Source of the DNA: Salmonella enterica subsp. enterica serovar Choleraesuis
GTDB lineage: Bacteria; Pseudomonadota; Gammaproteobacteria; Enterobacterales; Enterobacteriaceae
Length of the DNA stretch: 64,000 bases
Assembly (NCBI GenBank): GCA_022846635.1
Contig: AP025685.1
Coordinates: forward strand, 1,302,001-1,366,000
Direction: 5' to 3'
Shown here one piece after another: positions 48,431-60,158 of this stretch. Under the pieces are notes generated by a model. The model was not told where the DNA came from. It saw only the letters and a list, made by a program, of their open reading frames with translations, and did no database searches. Made by a program: the position numbers and the translations under genes. Each line of letters opens with the position of its first letter. Position 1 is the first letter of the stretch.

Positions 48431-49215
48431 GTGAAGGATTAGCGGTTCATAACTTCGTTACCGGCTATCCACGGCGGCCAATTTTTACCGGTCTGGACCT
48501 GCCTGCATTACCGCGCGGGGAAATATCGGTACTGTTGGGGCCAAATGGCTGCGGTAAATCAACGCTGCTGCGGGCAATGGCGGGGTTAAGTAAAGCGACC
48601 GGCGAGCTATGGCTTAACGGTGAAGATTTGATGAAACAGCCTTTTGTACTGCGGGCGCAAAAGGTGGTTTATCTACCGCAATCTCTGCCTCAAGGCGTGC
48701 ATTTACAGGTGCTAGAGTCAGTGATTGTGGCGGCGCGTGCGGCGGGCGGCCGGGCAGATAAAGAGCTGAATGAAAGGGTGCTTAATCTGCTGGAAAATCT
48801 TGGGATTGCCCATCTGGCGCTCCATTTTCTCGACCAGCTTTCCGGCGGTCAAAAGCAACTGGTTGGGCTGGCGCAGTCGCTGATTCGAAAACCGGATTTG
48901 TTGCTGCTTGATGAACCTCTCAGCGCGCTCGATCTGAATTATCAATTCCATGTGATGGACTTAGTTGCGCGTGAAACCCGGCTACGAAATATGGTCACGC
49001 TGGTCGTGGTTCATGACATTAATATTGCGCTGCACCACACCCGCCATGTGGTGATGCTCAGGCAGGGCAAACTCGTTGCCAGCGGGCTGCCGGAGCAGGT
49101 GATTACGCCGGAAAGCCTTGCCGAAGTTTACGGCGTTCGGGGGCGTATTGAGCGTTGTTCAAAGGGACGTCCTCAGGTGTTAATCGATGGTTTAGTCGAA
49201 ACACCAACACTCTAA
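48427..49215 (+). CDS. Iron-siderophore ABC transporter ATPase (YiuC-like)
   Basis: FepC/BtuD-type ATPase of 262 residues. Walker A GPNGCGKST near residue 39, Q-loop YLPQSLP, signature LSGGQKQLVG, Walker B DLLLLDEPLSALD, and switch VVHDINIAL. Overlaps the permease. A 25-base hairpin and then cirA follow. Confidence 0.92.
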   Translation: MSEGLAVHNFVTGYPRRPIFTGLDLPALPRGEISVLLGPNGCGKSTLLRAMAGLSKATGELWLNGEDLMKQPFVLRAQKVVYLPQSLPQGVHLQVLESVIVAARAAGGRADKELNERVLNLLENLGIAHLALHFLDQLSGGQKQLVGLAQSLIRKPDLLLLDEPLSALDLNYQFHVMDLVARETRLRNMVTLVVVHDINIALHHTRHVVMLRQGKLVASGLPEQVITPESLAEVYGVRGRIERCSKGRPQVLIDGLVETPTL

Positions 49216-49229
49216 TAATAAATTAATCA

Positions 49230-49254
49230 GCCACCGACGGCGCTTGTCGGTGGC
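49230..49254. terminator. Hairpin between the ABC ATPase and cirA
   Basis: GCCACCGAC, 7-base loop, GTCGGTGGC: nine perfect pairs but no T run, so an attenuating or RNA-stabilising hairpin is as likely as a terminator. Confidence 0.5.
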
Positions 49255-49309
49255 AAACAGGCTGTGAGCAGGCGAGCTATTTAGCAGTATTTACCTTATG
49301 GAGAAAGGC

Positions 49310-51298
49310 ATGTCTGGTTTAAATCCTCTTATTCGGGGCGGGCTCTGCGCGTCCGTAATTTCACTGGCGTTACCGGTTTCGGCACAAGAAATAGCGGAAG
49401 AAAGTCGTAAAGATGATGACACAATAGTCGTTACCGCCGCAGCAACGGAGCAGAATTTAAAAGATGCTCCGGCCAGTATTAGCGTTATTACCCGTCGTGA
49501 TCTTGACCGCCGACCGGTACATAATTTAAAAGATGTTCTAAAAGATATTCCCGGTATTCAACTTACCAATGAATCTGATAATCGTCAGGGAGTAAGTATT
49601 CGTGGCCTGGATAGTAGCTACACCTTAATCCTTATCGATGGTAAGCGGGTTAATTCGCGTAATGCGGTATTTCGCCACAACGATTTTGACCTCAGCACGC
49701 TGCCGGTAGACTCTATTGAGCGTATCGAAGTTGTGCGCGGACCGATGTCATCGTTATATGGTTCCGATGCTTTAGGCGGGGTGATTAATATTATTACCCG
49801 TAAGGCGGGTTCAAAGTGGCATGGCACCGTAACGCTGGAAAGCACCGTGCAGGAGCACCGGGATCGCGGGGATACCTGGGGCGGTCAGTTTTATACCAGT
49901 GGCCCGGTTATTGACGACCTGCTAACCATGAAACTTTCCGGAAATCTGGAAAAGCGTGAAAAAGACGACCAGCAAAAATCGCGTACTGCTACCACCGGTG
50001 AATCGCCGCGCATGGAAGGATATACCACCCGCAATGGCAATGTAGAATTTAACCTGACGCCAGACGAAGCTAACGATATTAATTTTGGCTATGGATATAA
50101 CCGTGAAGACCGCGATTCTGATTCATTAGATAAAAACCGCCTTGAGCGTCAGAATTACTTTATTGGGCATGCCGGGCGCTGGGCGCACGGTAATAGCGAT
50201 CTGCGTTTTTATAGCGAACGCGTCGATAATAAGAATCCGGAAAACAACGGTACTATCACTTCTCGCAGTGACACCATCGACGGGAAATATGTATTACCGC
50301 TGGGAGCCATTAATCAAATATTCACTTTAGGCGGGGAGTGGCGGCATAACCAGCTAACCGATCCGGTTAATTTAGGCGGCGGAGGCGGCAGAACTTCAGC
50401 CGATCAATATGCGCTGTTTATTGAAGATGAGTGGCGTATTTTCGAACCGCTGGCGCTAACCACCGGGGTACGCATGGACGACCATGAAACCTATGGCGAT
50501 CACTGGAGCCCGCGTGCTTATCTGGTCTATAACGCCACTGATACCGTAACGGTAAAAGGGGGCTGGTCGACGGCGTTTAAGGCCCCATCTCTGTTACAGC
50601 TCAGCCCGGACTGGCATACCAACTCTTGCCGCGGAGCCTGCTCGATTGTGGGGGCTAAAGACCTTAATCCGGAAACCAGCAAAAACTTCGAGCTGGGCGT
50701 GTACTACGCGGGGGATGAAGGCTGGCTGGATGGCGTAACGGGCAGCATTACGGCGTTCCAGAACGATATCAAAGATATGATTGATATTAACCGTACCTCT
50801 GACCGTTCTCTGGCTGAGTCTTATCCTAACTTTGTCGGGTTTGACAGCAAAGGGAACCCCATCTTCAAATATTACAACGTGAACCAGGCGCGCATTCGCG
50901 GCGTGGAAAACGAACTGAAGATACCGTTTGGTGAAGAGTGGAAGATCACTTTGAATTACACCTATACCGATGCCCGCGACCGTAGTGATGGGAAAAACTC
51001 GCCGCTTAACGACCGGCCATTCCACGCCGGATATGGCCGGGTAGACTGGAGCCCGACTTCTGACTGGACGTTCTACGTCTCTACCAACTACACCGGAGAG
51101 CGACGCAGTATTACCACTGAGAACAAAACCCCCGGCGGCTATTTCACCTGGGACAGCGGTGCCTCGTGGCAGGCAACCAAAAATATCCGACTGCGCGGTG
51201 GGGTACTCAACCTGTTGGATAAAGATTTGTCGCGCGATGATTACAGCTACAACGAGGATGGCCGCCGCTACTTCCTGGCGATGGACTATCAATTCTGA
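49310..51298 (+). CDS. cirA: TonB-dependent catecholate siderophore receptor CirA
   Basis: Outer-membrane receptor for catecholate iron complexes and colicin I in E. coli. The ATG at 49310 ([13 protein letters not shown]) follows GGAGAAAGG and gives 662 residues (E. coli 663). Signal peptide ends VSA. TonB box DDTIVVTA, plug domain ([53 protein letters not shown]), then a 22-strand barrel ending [15 protein letters not shown] with terminal Phe. Two Cys in [10 protein letters not shown] are as in E. coli. No separate Fur box was seen, so it probably reads through from the ABC genes. Confidence 0.95.
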   Translation: MSGLNPLIRGGLCASVISLALPVSAQEIAEESRKDDDTIVVTAAATEQNLKDAPASISVITRRDLDRRPVHNLKDVLKDIPGIQLTNESDNRQGVSIRGLDSSYTLILIDGKRVNSRNAVFRHNDFDLSTLPVDSIERIEVVRGPMSSLYGSDALGGVINIITRKAGSKWHGTVTLESTVQEHRDRGDTWGGQFYTSGPVIDDLLTMKLSGNLEKREKDDQQKSRTATTGESPRMEGYTTRNGNVEFNLTPDEANDINFGYGYNREDRDSDSLDKNRLERQNYFIGHAGRWAHGNSDLRFYSERVDNKNPENNGTITSRSDTIDGKYVLPLGAINQIFTLGGEWRHNQLTDPVNLGGGGGRTSADQYALFIEDEWRIFEPLALTTGVRMDDHETYGDHWSPRAYLVYNATDTVTVKGGWSTAFKAPSLLQLSPDWHTNSCRGACSIVGAKDLNPETSKNFELGVYYAGDEGWLDGVTGSITAFQNDIKDMIDINRTSDRSLAESYPNFVGFDSKGNPIFKYYNVNQARIRGVENELKIPFGEEWKITLNYTYTDARDRSDGKNSPLNDRPFHAGYGRVDWSPTSDWTFYVSTNYTGERRSITTENKTPGGYFTWDSGASWQATKNIRLRGGVLNLLDKDLSRDDYSYNEDGRRYFLAMDYQF

Positions 51299-51337
51299 GG
51301 TCGGTAAAACCGGGCGGGGGTGGCCCCGCCCGAATTA

Positions 51338-52174
51338 TCAGGCGAACAGCCTCGTGGCGTGAAAGCGCAGATGGTCTTCAATAAAGCAGGAGATGAAGTA
51401 ATAGCTGTGGTCGTATCCCGGTTGTACCCGCAGGGTTAGCGGCCAGTCACGGCTGCGCGCCGCTTCCGCCAGCAGGGCAGGCTGTAACTGGTCGGCCAGG
51501 AACTGATCGCTGTCGCCCTGGTCGATAAGAATGGGCAGGCGTGCGCTTTCCGGGGCGCTGGCCAGCAGCTGGCAGCTATCCCACTCTTGCCATGTCTGGC
51601 GATCGCCACCCAGATACGCCTGAAAGGCTTTCTGCCCCCACGGGACGTTTTGTGGATTGACGATAGGCGCAAATGCCGAGACTGAACAGTAACGGCCTGG
51701 GTTTTTAAGCGCCATGATCAACGCACCGTGACCGCCCATAGAGTGTCCGGCAATTGCCGCGCGCGGGCTAACGTTAAACTGTTGGTTAATCAGCGCCGGC
51801 AACTCATCGCGCAGATAATCATACATCCGAAAATGGGCCGCCCATGGCTCCTGGCTGGCGTTAAGGTAAAACCCTGCACCCTGGCCTAAATCGTAACTTT
51901 CGTCATCCGCGACGTGAGCGCCGCGCGGGCTGGTATCCGGGATGACTAAAACCAGTCCCAATTCGGCGGCTACGCGCTGGGCGCCCGCTTTGGTAGTAAA
52001 GTTTTCATCGTTGCAGGTAAGACCGGAGAGCCACCATAGCACCGGAGGCGGTGCGTCGCCGCGCGGTGGGGGCAGAAAAATACTGAAGGTCATGTCGCAG
52101 TTGAGCGTCGAGGAGTGATGACGCCAGCGTTGCTGCCAGCCATCGAAACATCGGTGCTCTTCAATTAACTCCAT
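51338..52174 (-). CDS. yeiG: S-formylglutathione hydrolase YeiG
   Basis: Serine hydrolase that releases formate from S-formylglutathione in formaldehyde detoxification. 278 residues, as in E. coli (278). Nucleophile in [13 protein letters not shown]; other triad residues probably in QGDSDQFL (Asp) and PGYDHSYYF (His). Divergent from folE, convergent with cirA. Confidence 0.95.
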   Translation of the reverse strand: MELIEEHRCFDGWQQRWRHHSSTLNCDMTFSIFLPPPRGDAPPPVLWWLSGLTCNDENFTTKAGAQRVAAELGLVLVIPDTSPRGAHVADDESYDLGQGAGFYLNASQEPWAAHFRMYDYLRDELPALINQQFNVSPRAAIAGHSMGGHGALIMALKNPGRYCSVSAFAPIVNPQNVPWGQKAFQAYLGGDRQTWQEWDSCQLLASAPESARLPILIDQGDSDQFLADQLQPALLAEAARSRDWPLTLRVQPGYDHSYYFISCFIEDHLRFHATRLFA

Positions 52175-52433
52175 ATAAAGACTCCTTGTAGTGGCCTGGG
52201 GCTATGACGAATTATCTTAACAGCCTCGGGCGTCTATTTTCACCTGACGTTGAATTTCTTTCACTTCACCGGGTTAGCAGAGTGGCGCAAGATAATGCAG
52301 GAATAAATATCAGTGAGCCTATTGCAATAATAATCATCACAAGCTCTGGATTACTGCCGTCCGGTGCCTCACAATACGCACACACTTTGCCCAATGCAGG
52401 CAAAGGTTGTCACACCTGCAGGAGAGATTAAGA

Positions 52434-53102
52434 ATGCCAGCACTCAGTAAAGAAGCCGCTCTGGTTCACGAAACCCTGGTCGCACGCGGTTTGGAAACCC
52501 CTCTGCGTCCGCCGGTTCGCGAGCTGGATAATGAAAGCCGTAAACGGCTCATCGCTGAACATATGTCCGAGATTATGCAGCTTCTTAATCTCGATCTGAG
52601 TGATGACAGCTTAACCGAGACCCCGCATCGCATTGCTAAAATGTATGTTGATGAGATTTTTTCCGGGCTCGATTACGCGAACTTCCCGAAAATCACCGTC
52701 ATTGAAAATAAAATGAAGGTCGATGAAATGGTCACGGTGCGCGACATTACGCTGACCAGCACCTGCGAACACCATTTCGTAACTATCGATGGTAAAGCGA
52801 CCGTGGCCTATATCCCGAAAGACAAAGTGATTGGCCTGTCGAAAATTAACCGTATCGTGCAGTTTTTCGCTCAGCGTCCGCAGGTGCAGGAGCGTCTGAC
52901 TCAGCAGGTGCTGGTTGCGCTGCAAACCCTGCTTGGCACTAATAATGTGGCGGTTTGTATTGATGCAGTGCATTACTGCGTGAAAGCACGCGGTATTCGC
53001 GATGCAACCAGCGCGACGACCACGACCTCATTAGGTGGCTTATTTAAGTCCAGTCAGAACACGCGCCAGGAGTTCCTGCGCGCCGTGCGTCACTCCAGCT
53101 AA
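52434..53102 (+). CDS. folE: GTP cyclohydrolase I
   Basis: First enzyme of tetrahydrofolate synthesis, converting GTP to dihydroneopterin triphosphate. The ATG at 52434 ([20 protein letters not shown]) gives 222 residues, as in E. coli. Zn and catalytic motifs: [13 protein letters not shown] and [20 protein letters not shown] before the start. yeiB follows after 18 bases, so the two form an operon. Confidence 0.97.
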   Translation: MPALSKEAALVHETLVARGLETPLRPPVRELDNESRKRLIAEHMSEIMQLLNLDLSDDSLTETPHRIAKMYVDEIFSGLDYANFPKITVIENKMKVDEMVTVRDITLTSTCEHHFVTIDGKATVAYIPKDKVIGLSKINRIVQFFAQRPQVQERLTQQVLVALQTLLGTNNVAVCIDAVHYCVKARGIRDATSATTTTSLGGLFKSSQNTRQEFLRAVRHSS

Positions 53103-53120
53103 CCTAAAGGTTTCTGCGCC

Positions 53121-54266
53121 ATGGAGCGAAATCTTACCCTTGATTTTGTCCGCGGCGCGGCCATTCTTGGCATTCTGCTGCTCAATATCACCGCCTTTGG
53201 TTTGCCGAAGGCGGCGTATCTTAATCCGGCATGGAGCGGAAGCATAAGCCTGTCTGACGCGTGGACGTGGGCAGTGCTCGATCTCTTCGCTCAGGTGAAG
53301 TTCCTCACTATCTTTGCCCTGTTATTTGGCGCCGGGCTGCAAATGCTGTTGCAGCGCGGTACTCACTGGATACAGGCGCGTCTGACGCTGCTGGTTTTAT
53401 TAGGTTTCGCTCATGCCATCTTACTGTGGGATGGCGATATCCTTCTGGCTTATGGATTAGTTGGATTGGTGTGCTGGCGCATGATCCGCGATGCGCGCAG
53501 CATGCAGCAGCTCTTTAATACCGGCGCCGTGCTCTACATTATCGGTCTGGTTGTATTGCTGGTTCTTGGGTTGGCCTCTGGCGAGGGGGCAGGACGAGAT
53601 TGGGTTCCTGATGCGGCGCACCTGCAATATGAACAGTACTGGAAGCTGGGCGGTGGCATGGAGGCGGTGCAGAACCGCCTGACGATGCTGTCTTCAAATC
53701 TGCTGGCGCTGGGTGCTCAATACGGTTGGCAGCTTATGGGCATGATGCTGGTTGGGGCCGCGCTGATGCGTAGCGGCTGGCTGCGCGGGCAATATACGCT
53801 GCAAAGATATCGCCACACCGGCTGGCTGCTGGTGGTGATTGGGCTATTGATTGATTTGCCGGGAGTGATAGCTCAGTGGTATTTGGGGTGGGATTTCCGC
53901 TGGTGTGCCTTCCTATTACAGCTGCCGCGTGAAGCGGGTGCGCCGCTCCAGGCAATTGGCTATATCTCCCTGGCTTATGGCTACTGGCCATGGTTGTCGC
54001 GCCGCTGGCTGGTGAGTGCAGTGGCCTGCGTTGGGCGTATAGCGCTAACTAATTATCTATTGCAAACGGTTATCTGCACCATGCTGTTTTACCGGCTGGG
54101 CCTGTTTATGCACTTCGACCGGCTGGCGCTGCTGGCATTCGTTCCGGCGGTCTGGCTTACTAATATCTTGTTTTCTGTCATATGGTTACGTTACTTCCGT
54201 CAAGGCCCGATCGAATGGCTATGGCGCCAGCTCACCGCCCGCGCTGCGGGTGACGTGCGGGCCTGA
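53121..54266 (+). CDS. yeiB: DUF418 membrane protein YeiB
   Basis: Inner-membrane protein of unknown function, 381 residues (E. coli 385), with about ten hydrophobic segments. N-terminal RNLTLDFVRGAAILGILLLN. The C-terminal DUF418 block contains VGRIALTNYLLQTVICTMLF and YFRQGPIEWLWRQLT. Co-transcribed with folE. Confidence 0.92.
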   Translation: MERNLTLDFVRGAAILGILLLNITAFGLPKAAYLNPAWSGSISLSDAWTWAVLDLFAQVKFLTIFALLFGAGLQMLLQRGTHWIQARLTLLVLLGFAHAILLWDGDILLAYGLVGLVCWRMIRDARSMQQLFNTGAVLYIIGLVVLLVLGLASGEGAGRDWVPDAAHLQYEQYWKLGGGMEAVQNRLTMLSSNLLALGAQYGWQLMGMMLVGAALMRSGWLRGQYTLQRYRHTGWLLVVIGLLIDLPGVIAQWYLGWDFRWCAFLLQLPREAGAPLQAIGYISLAYGYWPWLSRRWLVSAVACVGRIALTNYLLQTVICTMLFYRLGLFMHFDRLALLAFVPAVWLTNILFSVIWLRYFRQGPIEWLWRQLTARAAGDVRA

Positions 54267-54275
54267 TGAGCACTC

Positions 54276-54291
54276 TTGTAACCGCTTTCAC
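54276..54291. promoter_or_regulatory. Gal operator (distal)
   Basis: TTGTAACCGCTTTCAC matches the GalR/GalS consensus GTGTAANCGNTTNCAC at nearly every position. It lies just after yeiB, where galS starts or is controlled in E. coli; galS is missing here. Confidence 0.7.
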
Positions 54292-54458
54292 CTATATCTA
54301 ATCTGACTTTACTAACTCCATTTCTGGCCGTGGATTTAAACGGCTATGCCCTTGTTTTATCCGCATTGGAAGCCTTTCTTATTCGCGTAATACGCTGCGA
54401 TTTTTCTCAGGTTGGGTCTGAAAATGTGCGGCGGATCGCGCTGTACGGTACTGGTAAC

Positions 54459-54474
54459 ATGTAACCGGTTTCAA
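54459..54474. promoter_or_regulatory. Gal operator (proximal) of mglBAC
   Basis: ATGTAACCGGTTTCAA is a second gal-operator match, 183 bases from the first and 3 bases from the CRP site. Confidence 0.7.
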
Positions 54475-54476
54475 AT

Positions 54477-54492
54477 TGTGAGTGAATTCACT
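54477..54492. promoter_or_regulatory. CRP site of mglBAC
   Basis: TGTGAGTGAATTCACT fits TGTGA-N6-TCACA with one mismatch. A TATGAT hexamer about 22 bases downstream is a reasonable -10. Supports cAMP-CRP activation of galactose uptake. Confidence 0.8.
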
Positions 54493-54663
54493 GTTTGTTA
54501 ACATTTAGCTAATTATGATAACAGCACGATATGTCATGAAAAATGCGTCAGCCTAATAAGGCGCAACAATGGGAAGCGGTATTAACAGGGATGCGTGACG
54601 TAGCGCTAACGGGCACAGAAGTGCCGCTATGCCATACTTGTATCCTACAATACCGGAGTTCCC

Positions 54664-55662
54664 ATGAAGAAGAAGGTCTTAACCCTCACGGCGGTGATGT
54701 TCGGCCTGCTGTCCAGCACCATGGCCCATGCCGCGGATACCCGCATCGGCGTAACTATCTATAAATATGACGATAACTTCATGTCTGAAGTACGCAAAGC
54801 CATTGAAAAAGATGCCAAAGCGCTGCCTGACGTTCAGTTACTGATGAATGACTCGCAAAACGACCAATCCAAGCAGAACGATCAGGTCGATGTGCTGCTG
54901 GCGAAAGGGGTTAAAGCACTGGCGATAAACCTGGTGGATCCGGCGGCGGCACCAACCATTATCGATAAAGCCCGCTCTCAGAATGTCCCGGTGGTGTTCT
55001 TCAATAAAGAGCCATCGCGCAAGGCTCTCGATAGCTATGACAAAGCCTACTTTGTGGGCACCGATTCTAAAGAGTCTGGCGTAATTCAAGGCCAGCTAAT
55101 TGCCAAACACTGGAAAGCGAACCCGGCCTGGGATCTTAACAAAGACGGTCAGATTCAGTTTGTTTTACTCAAAGGTGAACCGGGCCATCCGGATGCGGAG
55201 GCCCGCACCAGTTGGGTTGTTAACACTCTGAATAGCGATGGAATCAAAACTCAGCAGCTGGCGCTGGATACGGCAATGTGGGATACCGCTCAGGCTAAAG
55301 ATAAAGTGGATGCCTGGCTGTCTGGCCCTAACGCGAACAAAATTGAAGTGGTTATTGCCAATAACGACGCTATGGCGATGGGCGCAATTGAAGCACTGAA
55401 GGCCCATAACAAATCTCAGCTGCCGGTCTTCGGCGTCGATGCGCTGCCGGAAGCTCTGGCCCTGGTGAAATCGGGTGCGATGGCTGGAACCGTACTGAAC
55501 GACGGTAAAAATCAGGCTCAGGCAACCCTCGATCTGGCCAATAACCTGGCAACCGGCAAAGAGGCGACCGCAGGAACCAAATGGCAGGTTGAAAATCGCG
55601 TAGTGCGTATTCCTTACGTCGGCGTAGATAAAGACAACCTCGTCCAGTTTACCGGCAAGTAA
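54664..55662 (+). CDS. mglB: Galactose/glucose-binding periplasmic protein MglB
   Basis: High-affinity receptor for D-galactose and D-glucose, also read by the Trg chemoreceptor. 332 residues (E. coli 332). Signal peptide of about 23 residues ends AHA, mature [16 protein letters not shown]. The calcium loop DLNKDGQIQ is intact. Sugar-contact regions [20 protein letters not shown] and [16 protein letters not shown] are present. First gene of mglBAC. Confidence 0.97.
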   Translation: MKKKVLTLTAVMFGLLSSTMAHAADTRIGVTIYKYDDNFMSEVRKAIEKDAKALPDVQLLMNDSQNDQSKQNDQVDVLLAKGVKALAINLVDPAAAPTIIDKARSQNVPVVFFNKEPSRKALDSYDKAYFVGTDSKESGVIQGQLIAKHWKANPAWDLNKDGQIQFVLLKGEPGHPDAEARTSWVVNTLNSDGIKTQQLALDTAMWDTAQAKDKVDAWLSGPNANKIEVVIANNDAMAMGAIEALKAHNKSQLPVFGVDALPEALALVKSGAMAGTVLNDGKNQAQATLDLANNLATGKEATAGTKWQVENRVVRIPYVGVDKDNLVQFTGK

Positions 55663-55676
55663 TTCTGCGTTGTCAG

Positions 55677-55698
55677 CGGGGCGCTTGCGCCCCGTTTC
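55677..55698 (+). terminator. Hairpin between mglB and mglA
   Basis: CGGGGCGC TT GCGCCCCG followed by TTTCCC. Partial termination here would keep MglB in excess over MglA and MglC, as is usual for binding-protein operons. Confidence 0.65.
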
Positions 55699-55732
55699 CC
55701 CTCGTCACTCATTTACGTAGCCGGTAATAATT

Positions 55733-57250
55733 ATGAATACAACGACTGCCGCTTCTGGCGAATACCTGCTGGAAATGACCGATATCAGTAAATCATTTCC
55801 TGGCGTAAAGGCGCTGGATAACGTCAATCTGCGGGTACGTCCGCACTCTATTCACGCATTAATGGGTGAAAACGGTGCCGGGAAGTCCACTTTGCTTAAA
55901 TGCCTGTTTGGGATCTATCACAAAGACTCCGGGCAGATTTTGTTTCAGGGCCAGGAAATTAACTTTACCAGCACCAAAGAGGCGCTGGAAAACGGTATTT
56001 CGATGGTACATCAGGAGTTAAACCTGGTGCTGCAACGGTCGGTAATGGACAACATGTGGCTGGGGCGCTATCCCACCAAAGGCATGTTTATCGACCAGGA
56101 GAAAATGCTGCGCGACACTCAGGCGATTTTTGATGAACTGGATATCGATATTGACCCGCGCGCCAGGGTAGGGACGTTATCGGTCTCTCAGATGCAGATG
56201 ATTGAGATAGCCCGCGCGTTCTCTTATAACGCCAAAATCGTCATTATGGACGAGCCGACCTCTTCGCTGACTGAAAAAGAGGTGACTCATCTGTTCACCA
56301 TTATCCGCAAGCTAAAGGACAGGGGCTGCGGAATTGTCTATATCTCCCACAAAATGGAAGAGATCTTCCAGCTTTGCGATGAAATTACCGTATTGCGCGA
56401 TGGTCAGTGGATTGCGACTCAGCCGCTGGCCGGGCTGGATATGGATAAGATCATCGCCATGATGGTCGGACGCTCATTAAGCCAGCGCTTTCCGGATAAG
56501 AAAAACCAGCCGGGAGAAGTGATCCTCGAAGTGCGCGGGTTAACCTCTCTGCGTCAGCCGTCGATCCGTGATATCTCATTCGATCTACGCAAAGGAGAGA
56601 TCCTGGGCATTGCCGGGCTGGTTGGGGCAAAGCGTACCGATATTGTCGAAACCCTGTTTGGTATTCGCGAAAAAGCCTCCGGCACTATCCGCCTGCATGG
56701 AAAGGCTATCGAAAACAATTCGGCAAACGAAGCCATCAATCACGGTTTTGCACTGGTAACCGAAGAGCGGCGCTCTACCGGGATCTACGCCTGGCTTGAT
56801 GTGGGCTTTAACTCGCTGATTTCAAATATTCGCCAGTATAAAAACCGCATTGGTCTGCTGGACGATAAACGAATGAAAAGCGATACCCAGTGGGTTATTG
56901 ATGCCATGCGGGTTAAAACGCCGGGGCATCGCACCGCTATTGGGTCGCTGTCGGGAGGTAATCAGCAAAAGGTAATTATCGGCCGCTGGCTCCTGACCCA
57001 GCCGGAAATCCTGATGCTTGATGAGCCGACGCGCGGCATCGACGTTGGCGCAAAGTTTGAGATCTACCAGCTGATTGCGGAGCTGGCTCATAAAGAGAAA
57101 GGCATCATCATCATCTCTTCTGAAATGCCGGAGCTGCTCGGAATTACCGACCGGATCCTGGTAATGAGTAACGGCCTTGTGGCCGGCATCGTTGAAACCA
57201 AAAACACCACGCAAAACGAAATTCTGCGTCTGGCATCTTTGCATCTTTAA
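55733..57250 (+). CDS. mglA: Galactose ABC transporter ATPase MglA
   Basis: Double-ATPase energiser of the Mgl importer, 505 residues. Domain 1: Walker [10 protein letters not shown], signature [11 protein letters not shown], Walker [13 protein letters not shown]. Domain 2: degenerate Walker [10 protein letters not shown], typical for monosaccharide importers, and signature [12 protein letters not shown] with [13 protein letters not shown]. Confidence 0.96.
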   Translation: MNTTTAASGEYLLEMTDISKSFPGVKALDNVNLRVRPHSIHALMGENGAGKSTLLKCLFGIYHKDSGQILFQGQEINFTSTKEALENGISMVHQELNLVLQRSVMDNMWLGRYPTKGMFIDQEKMLRDTQAIFDELDIDIDPRARVGTLSVSQMQMIEIARAFSYNAKIVIMDEPTSSLTEKEVTHLFTIIRKLKDRGCGIVYISHKMEEIFQLCDEITVLRDGQWIATQPLAGLDMDKIIAMMVGRSLSQRFPDKKNQPGEVILEVRGLTSLRQPSIRDISFDLRKGEILGIAGLVGAKRTDIVETLFGIREKASGTIRLHGKAIENNSANEAINHGFALVTEERRSTGIYAWLDVGFNSLISNIRQYKNRIGLLDDKRMKSDTQWVIDAMRVKTPGHRTAIGSLSGGNQQKVIIGRWLLTQPEILMLDEPTRGIDVGAKFEIYQLIAELAHKEKGIIIISSEMPELLGITDRILVMSNGLVAGIVETKNTTQNEILRLASLHL

Positions 57251-57266
57251 TCCGGGGCCGTTTGAT

Positions 57267-58277
57267 ATGAGTGCATTAAATAAGAAAAGCCTGCTCACTT
57301 ATGTAAAAGAAGGCGGGTTGTATGTTGTGCTGCTGGTGTTACTGGCAATTATTATTTTCCAGGATCCAACCTTCCTGAGCCTGCTTAACCTGAGCAATAT
57401 TCTGACTCAGTCCTCGGTGCGCATTATCATCGCGCTTGGCGTTGCCGGACTAATTGTAACTCAAGGGACTGACCTGTCGGCCGGGCGTCAGGTGGGGCTG
57501 GCGGCGGTAATCGCCGCAACTTTGCTGCAATCGATGGAGAATGCGAACAAGGTATTTCCCGAGCTGCACACTGTGCCTATTCCGGTTGTTATCCTGATAG
57601 TGTGCGCTATTGGTGCGTTGGTGGGGTTAATCAACGGGATCATTATTGCTTATCTGAATGTCACGCCCTTTATCACCACCCTCGGCACCATGATTATGGT
57701 TTACGGCCTGAACTCGCTCTATTACGACTATGTTGGGGCCTCGCCAGTTTCCGGATTTGATAGCGGTTTTTCTCAGTTTGCCCAGGGATTTATCGCGCTC
57801 GGTAGTTTCCGCCTTTCATATATAACGTTTTATGCGCTTATCGCTATCGCGTTTGTGTGGGTGCTGTGGAATAAAACCCGTTTTGGTAAGAACATCTTCG
57901 CTATTGGCGGAAACCCGGAAGCGGCGCGGGTATCGGGAGTTAACGTCGGCCTGAATCTGATGATGGTCTATGCGCTGTCCGGCGTCTTTTATGCCTTCGG
58001 CGGTTTACTGGAAGCCGGGCGTATCGGTTCGGCAACTAATAACCTTGGTTTTATGTATGAGCTGGATGCGATTGCAGCCTGCGTAGTGGGCGGCGTGTCG
58101 TTCAGCGGTGGGGTGGGTACCGTATTTGGCGTGGTGACTGGGGTGATCATCTTTACGGTGATTAACTACGGTCTGACCTATATCGGCGTTAATCCTTACT
58201 GGCAATATATTATCAAGGGGGCAATTATTATCTTTGCCGTAGCGCTCGACTCCCTCAAACACGCCCGCAAAAAGTAA
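57267..58277 (+). CDS. mglC: Galactose ABC transporter permease MglC
   Basis: Membrane channel of the Mgl importer, 336 residues from the ATG at 57267 (MSALNKKSLLTYVKEGG), 16 bases after mglA. About ten spans. BPD-2 family motifs: IVTQGTDLSAGRQVGLAAVI, FITTLGTMIMVYGL and AIGGNPEAARVSGVNV. In E. coli preTA and yeiS lie between this gene and sanA; here sanA follows directly, convergent. Confidence 0.96.
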   Translation: MSALNKKSLLTYVKEGGLYVVLLVLLAIIIFQDPTFLSLLNLSNILTQSSVRIIIALGVAGLIVTQGTDLSAGRQVGLAAVIAATLLQSMENANKVFPELHTVPIPVVILIVCAIGALVGLINGIIIAYLNVTPFITTLGTMIMVYGLNSLYYDYVGASPVSGFDSGFSQFAQGFIALGSFRLSYITFYALIAIAFVWVLWNKTRFGKNIFAIGGNPEAARVSGVNVGLNLMMVYALSGVFYAFGGLLEAGRIGSATNNLGFMYELDAIAACVVGGVSFSGGVGTVFGVVTGVIIFTVINYGLTYIGVNPYWQYIIKGAIIIFAVALDSLKHARKK

Positions 58278-58284
58278 CTTTCGC

Positions 58285-59058
<774 letters not shown>

Positions 59059-59145
59059 TCAAGGCTACTGTACCGCAACTCCAAGAGCAAGCAGCGTCAG
59101 TCCGGATGTACTAAAAATAGTCACGCGGGTTATCCCCGCGTTTAA

Positions 59146-60030
59146 TTAGCCTAAAGCGACTTCTATCAGCGCATCGCAGCCTAGGGCCGACAGCGTGGCG
59201 CGAGTAGCGCTGGATTGATTCAGCTCGCCCTCTAAATTTTGCGCCAGCGTTGCCCGCACTATTTGTTCATGGCGATAGCCGTTGAGGTACATCAGATTTA
59301 AGGCGGACTGGAGCGGAGGAAGCGAAGGATTATAGGCGGCATTTTCGGCATAGCTACCGGTAAAGATAGTGCCATCGGTCATTTCCAGCGCTACGCCGGA
59401 ATACGCTTTGCTATAGGGCGCATGGCTGCGGTTAGCTCCAGCAATCGCGGCCTGGGCTAGTGCATCGCCAGATAGAGGATAGCCGTGATCTTCTGCATCC
59501 ATCAGCAGCGTCGTGATATCGAGATCGCGCGGGCCAAAAGAGGCGGGTAAATAATCGGCCAGCGTTGCCGCCGGGCGGGTCGGTAGCTGGATAATAAGCC
59601 GGGTTTCGCTGTTCAGCTCATTCATAAACTGACGGCAGTGGCCGCACGGGGTGTAATTGACGGTAATGGCCCGCAGACCGCTTTCACCGCGCAACCAGGC
59701 ATGAGTGATAGCACTTTGCTCTGCGTGGACAGTCTGCTGCATGGTGGTGCCAGGAAACTCCAGGTTTGCGCCAAAGTACAGCGTGCCGCTATTACCGTGA
59801 GCAATGGCGCCGACATTAAATTTAGAGATAGGAGTAACCGCGCAGGCCGCGGCCAGAGGCAGTAATGCCAGGGCTAGTTCGTTTTCACTCATACCGCTAA
59901 CGGTGAGCAGCTCCGCTACCTGGTTACCATCCAGAGATGCCGGGAAATGACCGTCTTTAAGCATGGTCGCCAGAGCAGGTTGCAGAGTTTCTGGCAGGGA
60001 GAGCAGGGCGGTGTGAAAACGTATAGACAT
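59146..60030 (-). CDS. cdd: Cytidine deaminase
   Basis: Dimeric zinc enzyme deaminating cytidine and deoxycytidine; 294 residues, as in E. coli. The N-terminal catalytic domain has the Zn ligand and proton shuttle in TVHAEQSAI and the two Cys in PCGHCRQF. The second, degenerate domain is present (residues about 160-294). In E. coli it is controlled by CytR and CRP. Confidence 0.97.
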   Translation of the reverse strand: MSIRFHTALLSLPETLQPALATMLKDGHFPASLDGNQVAELLTVSGMSENELALALLPLAAACAVTPISKFNVGAIAHGNSGTLYFGANLEFPGTTMQQTVHAEQSAITHAWLRGESGLRAITVNYTPCGHCRQFMNELNSETRLIIQLPTRPAATLADYLPASFGPRDLDITTLLMDAEDHGYPLSGDALAQAAIAGANRSHAPYSKAYSGVALEMTDGTIFTGSYAENAAYNPSLPPLQSALNLMYLNGYRHEQIVRATLAQNLEGELNQSSATRATLSALGCDALIEVALG

Positions 60031-60066
60031 AACGACATCTCATCTCAGATTACGGCAGAACAGTTT

Positions 60067-60087
60067 ACGGAGCCAAAATGGCTCCGT
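60067..60087. terminator. Hairpin between cdd and yohK
   Basis: ACGGAGCCA AAA TGGCTCCGT: nine perfect pairs about 70 bases after the yohK start-distal side, without a T run. It could attenuate yohJK read-through into cdd or, read the other way, form the cdd leader structure. Confidence 0.45.
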
Positions 60088-60158
60088 TTGTGATCTTAAT
60101 CTTATAATTCAATGTAATTAATGCAATGAGATCTCTTTATGTGCGATGAGTCTCATGT

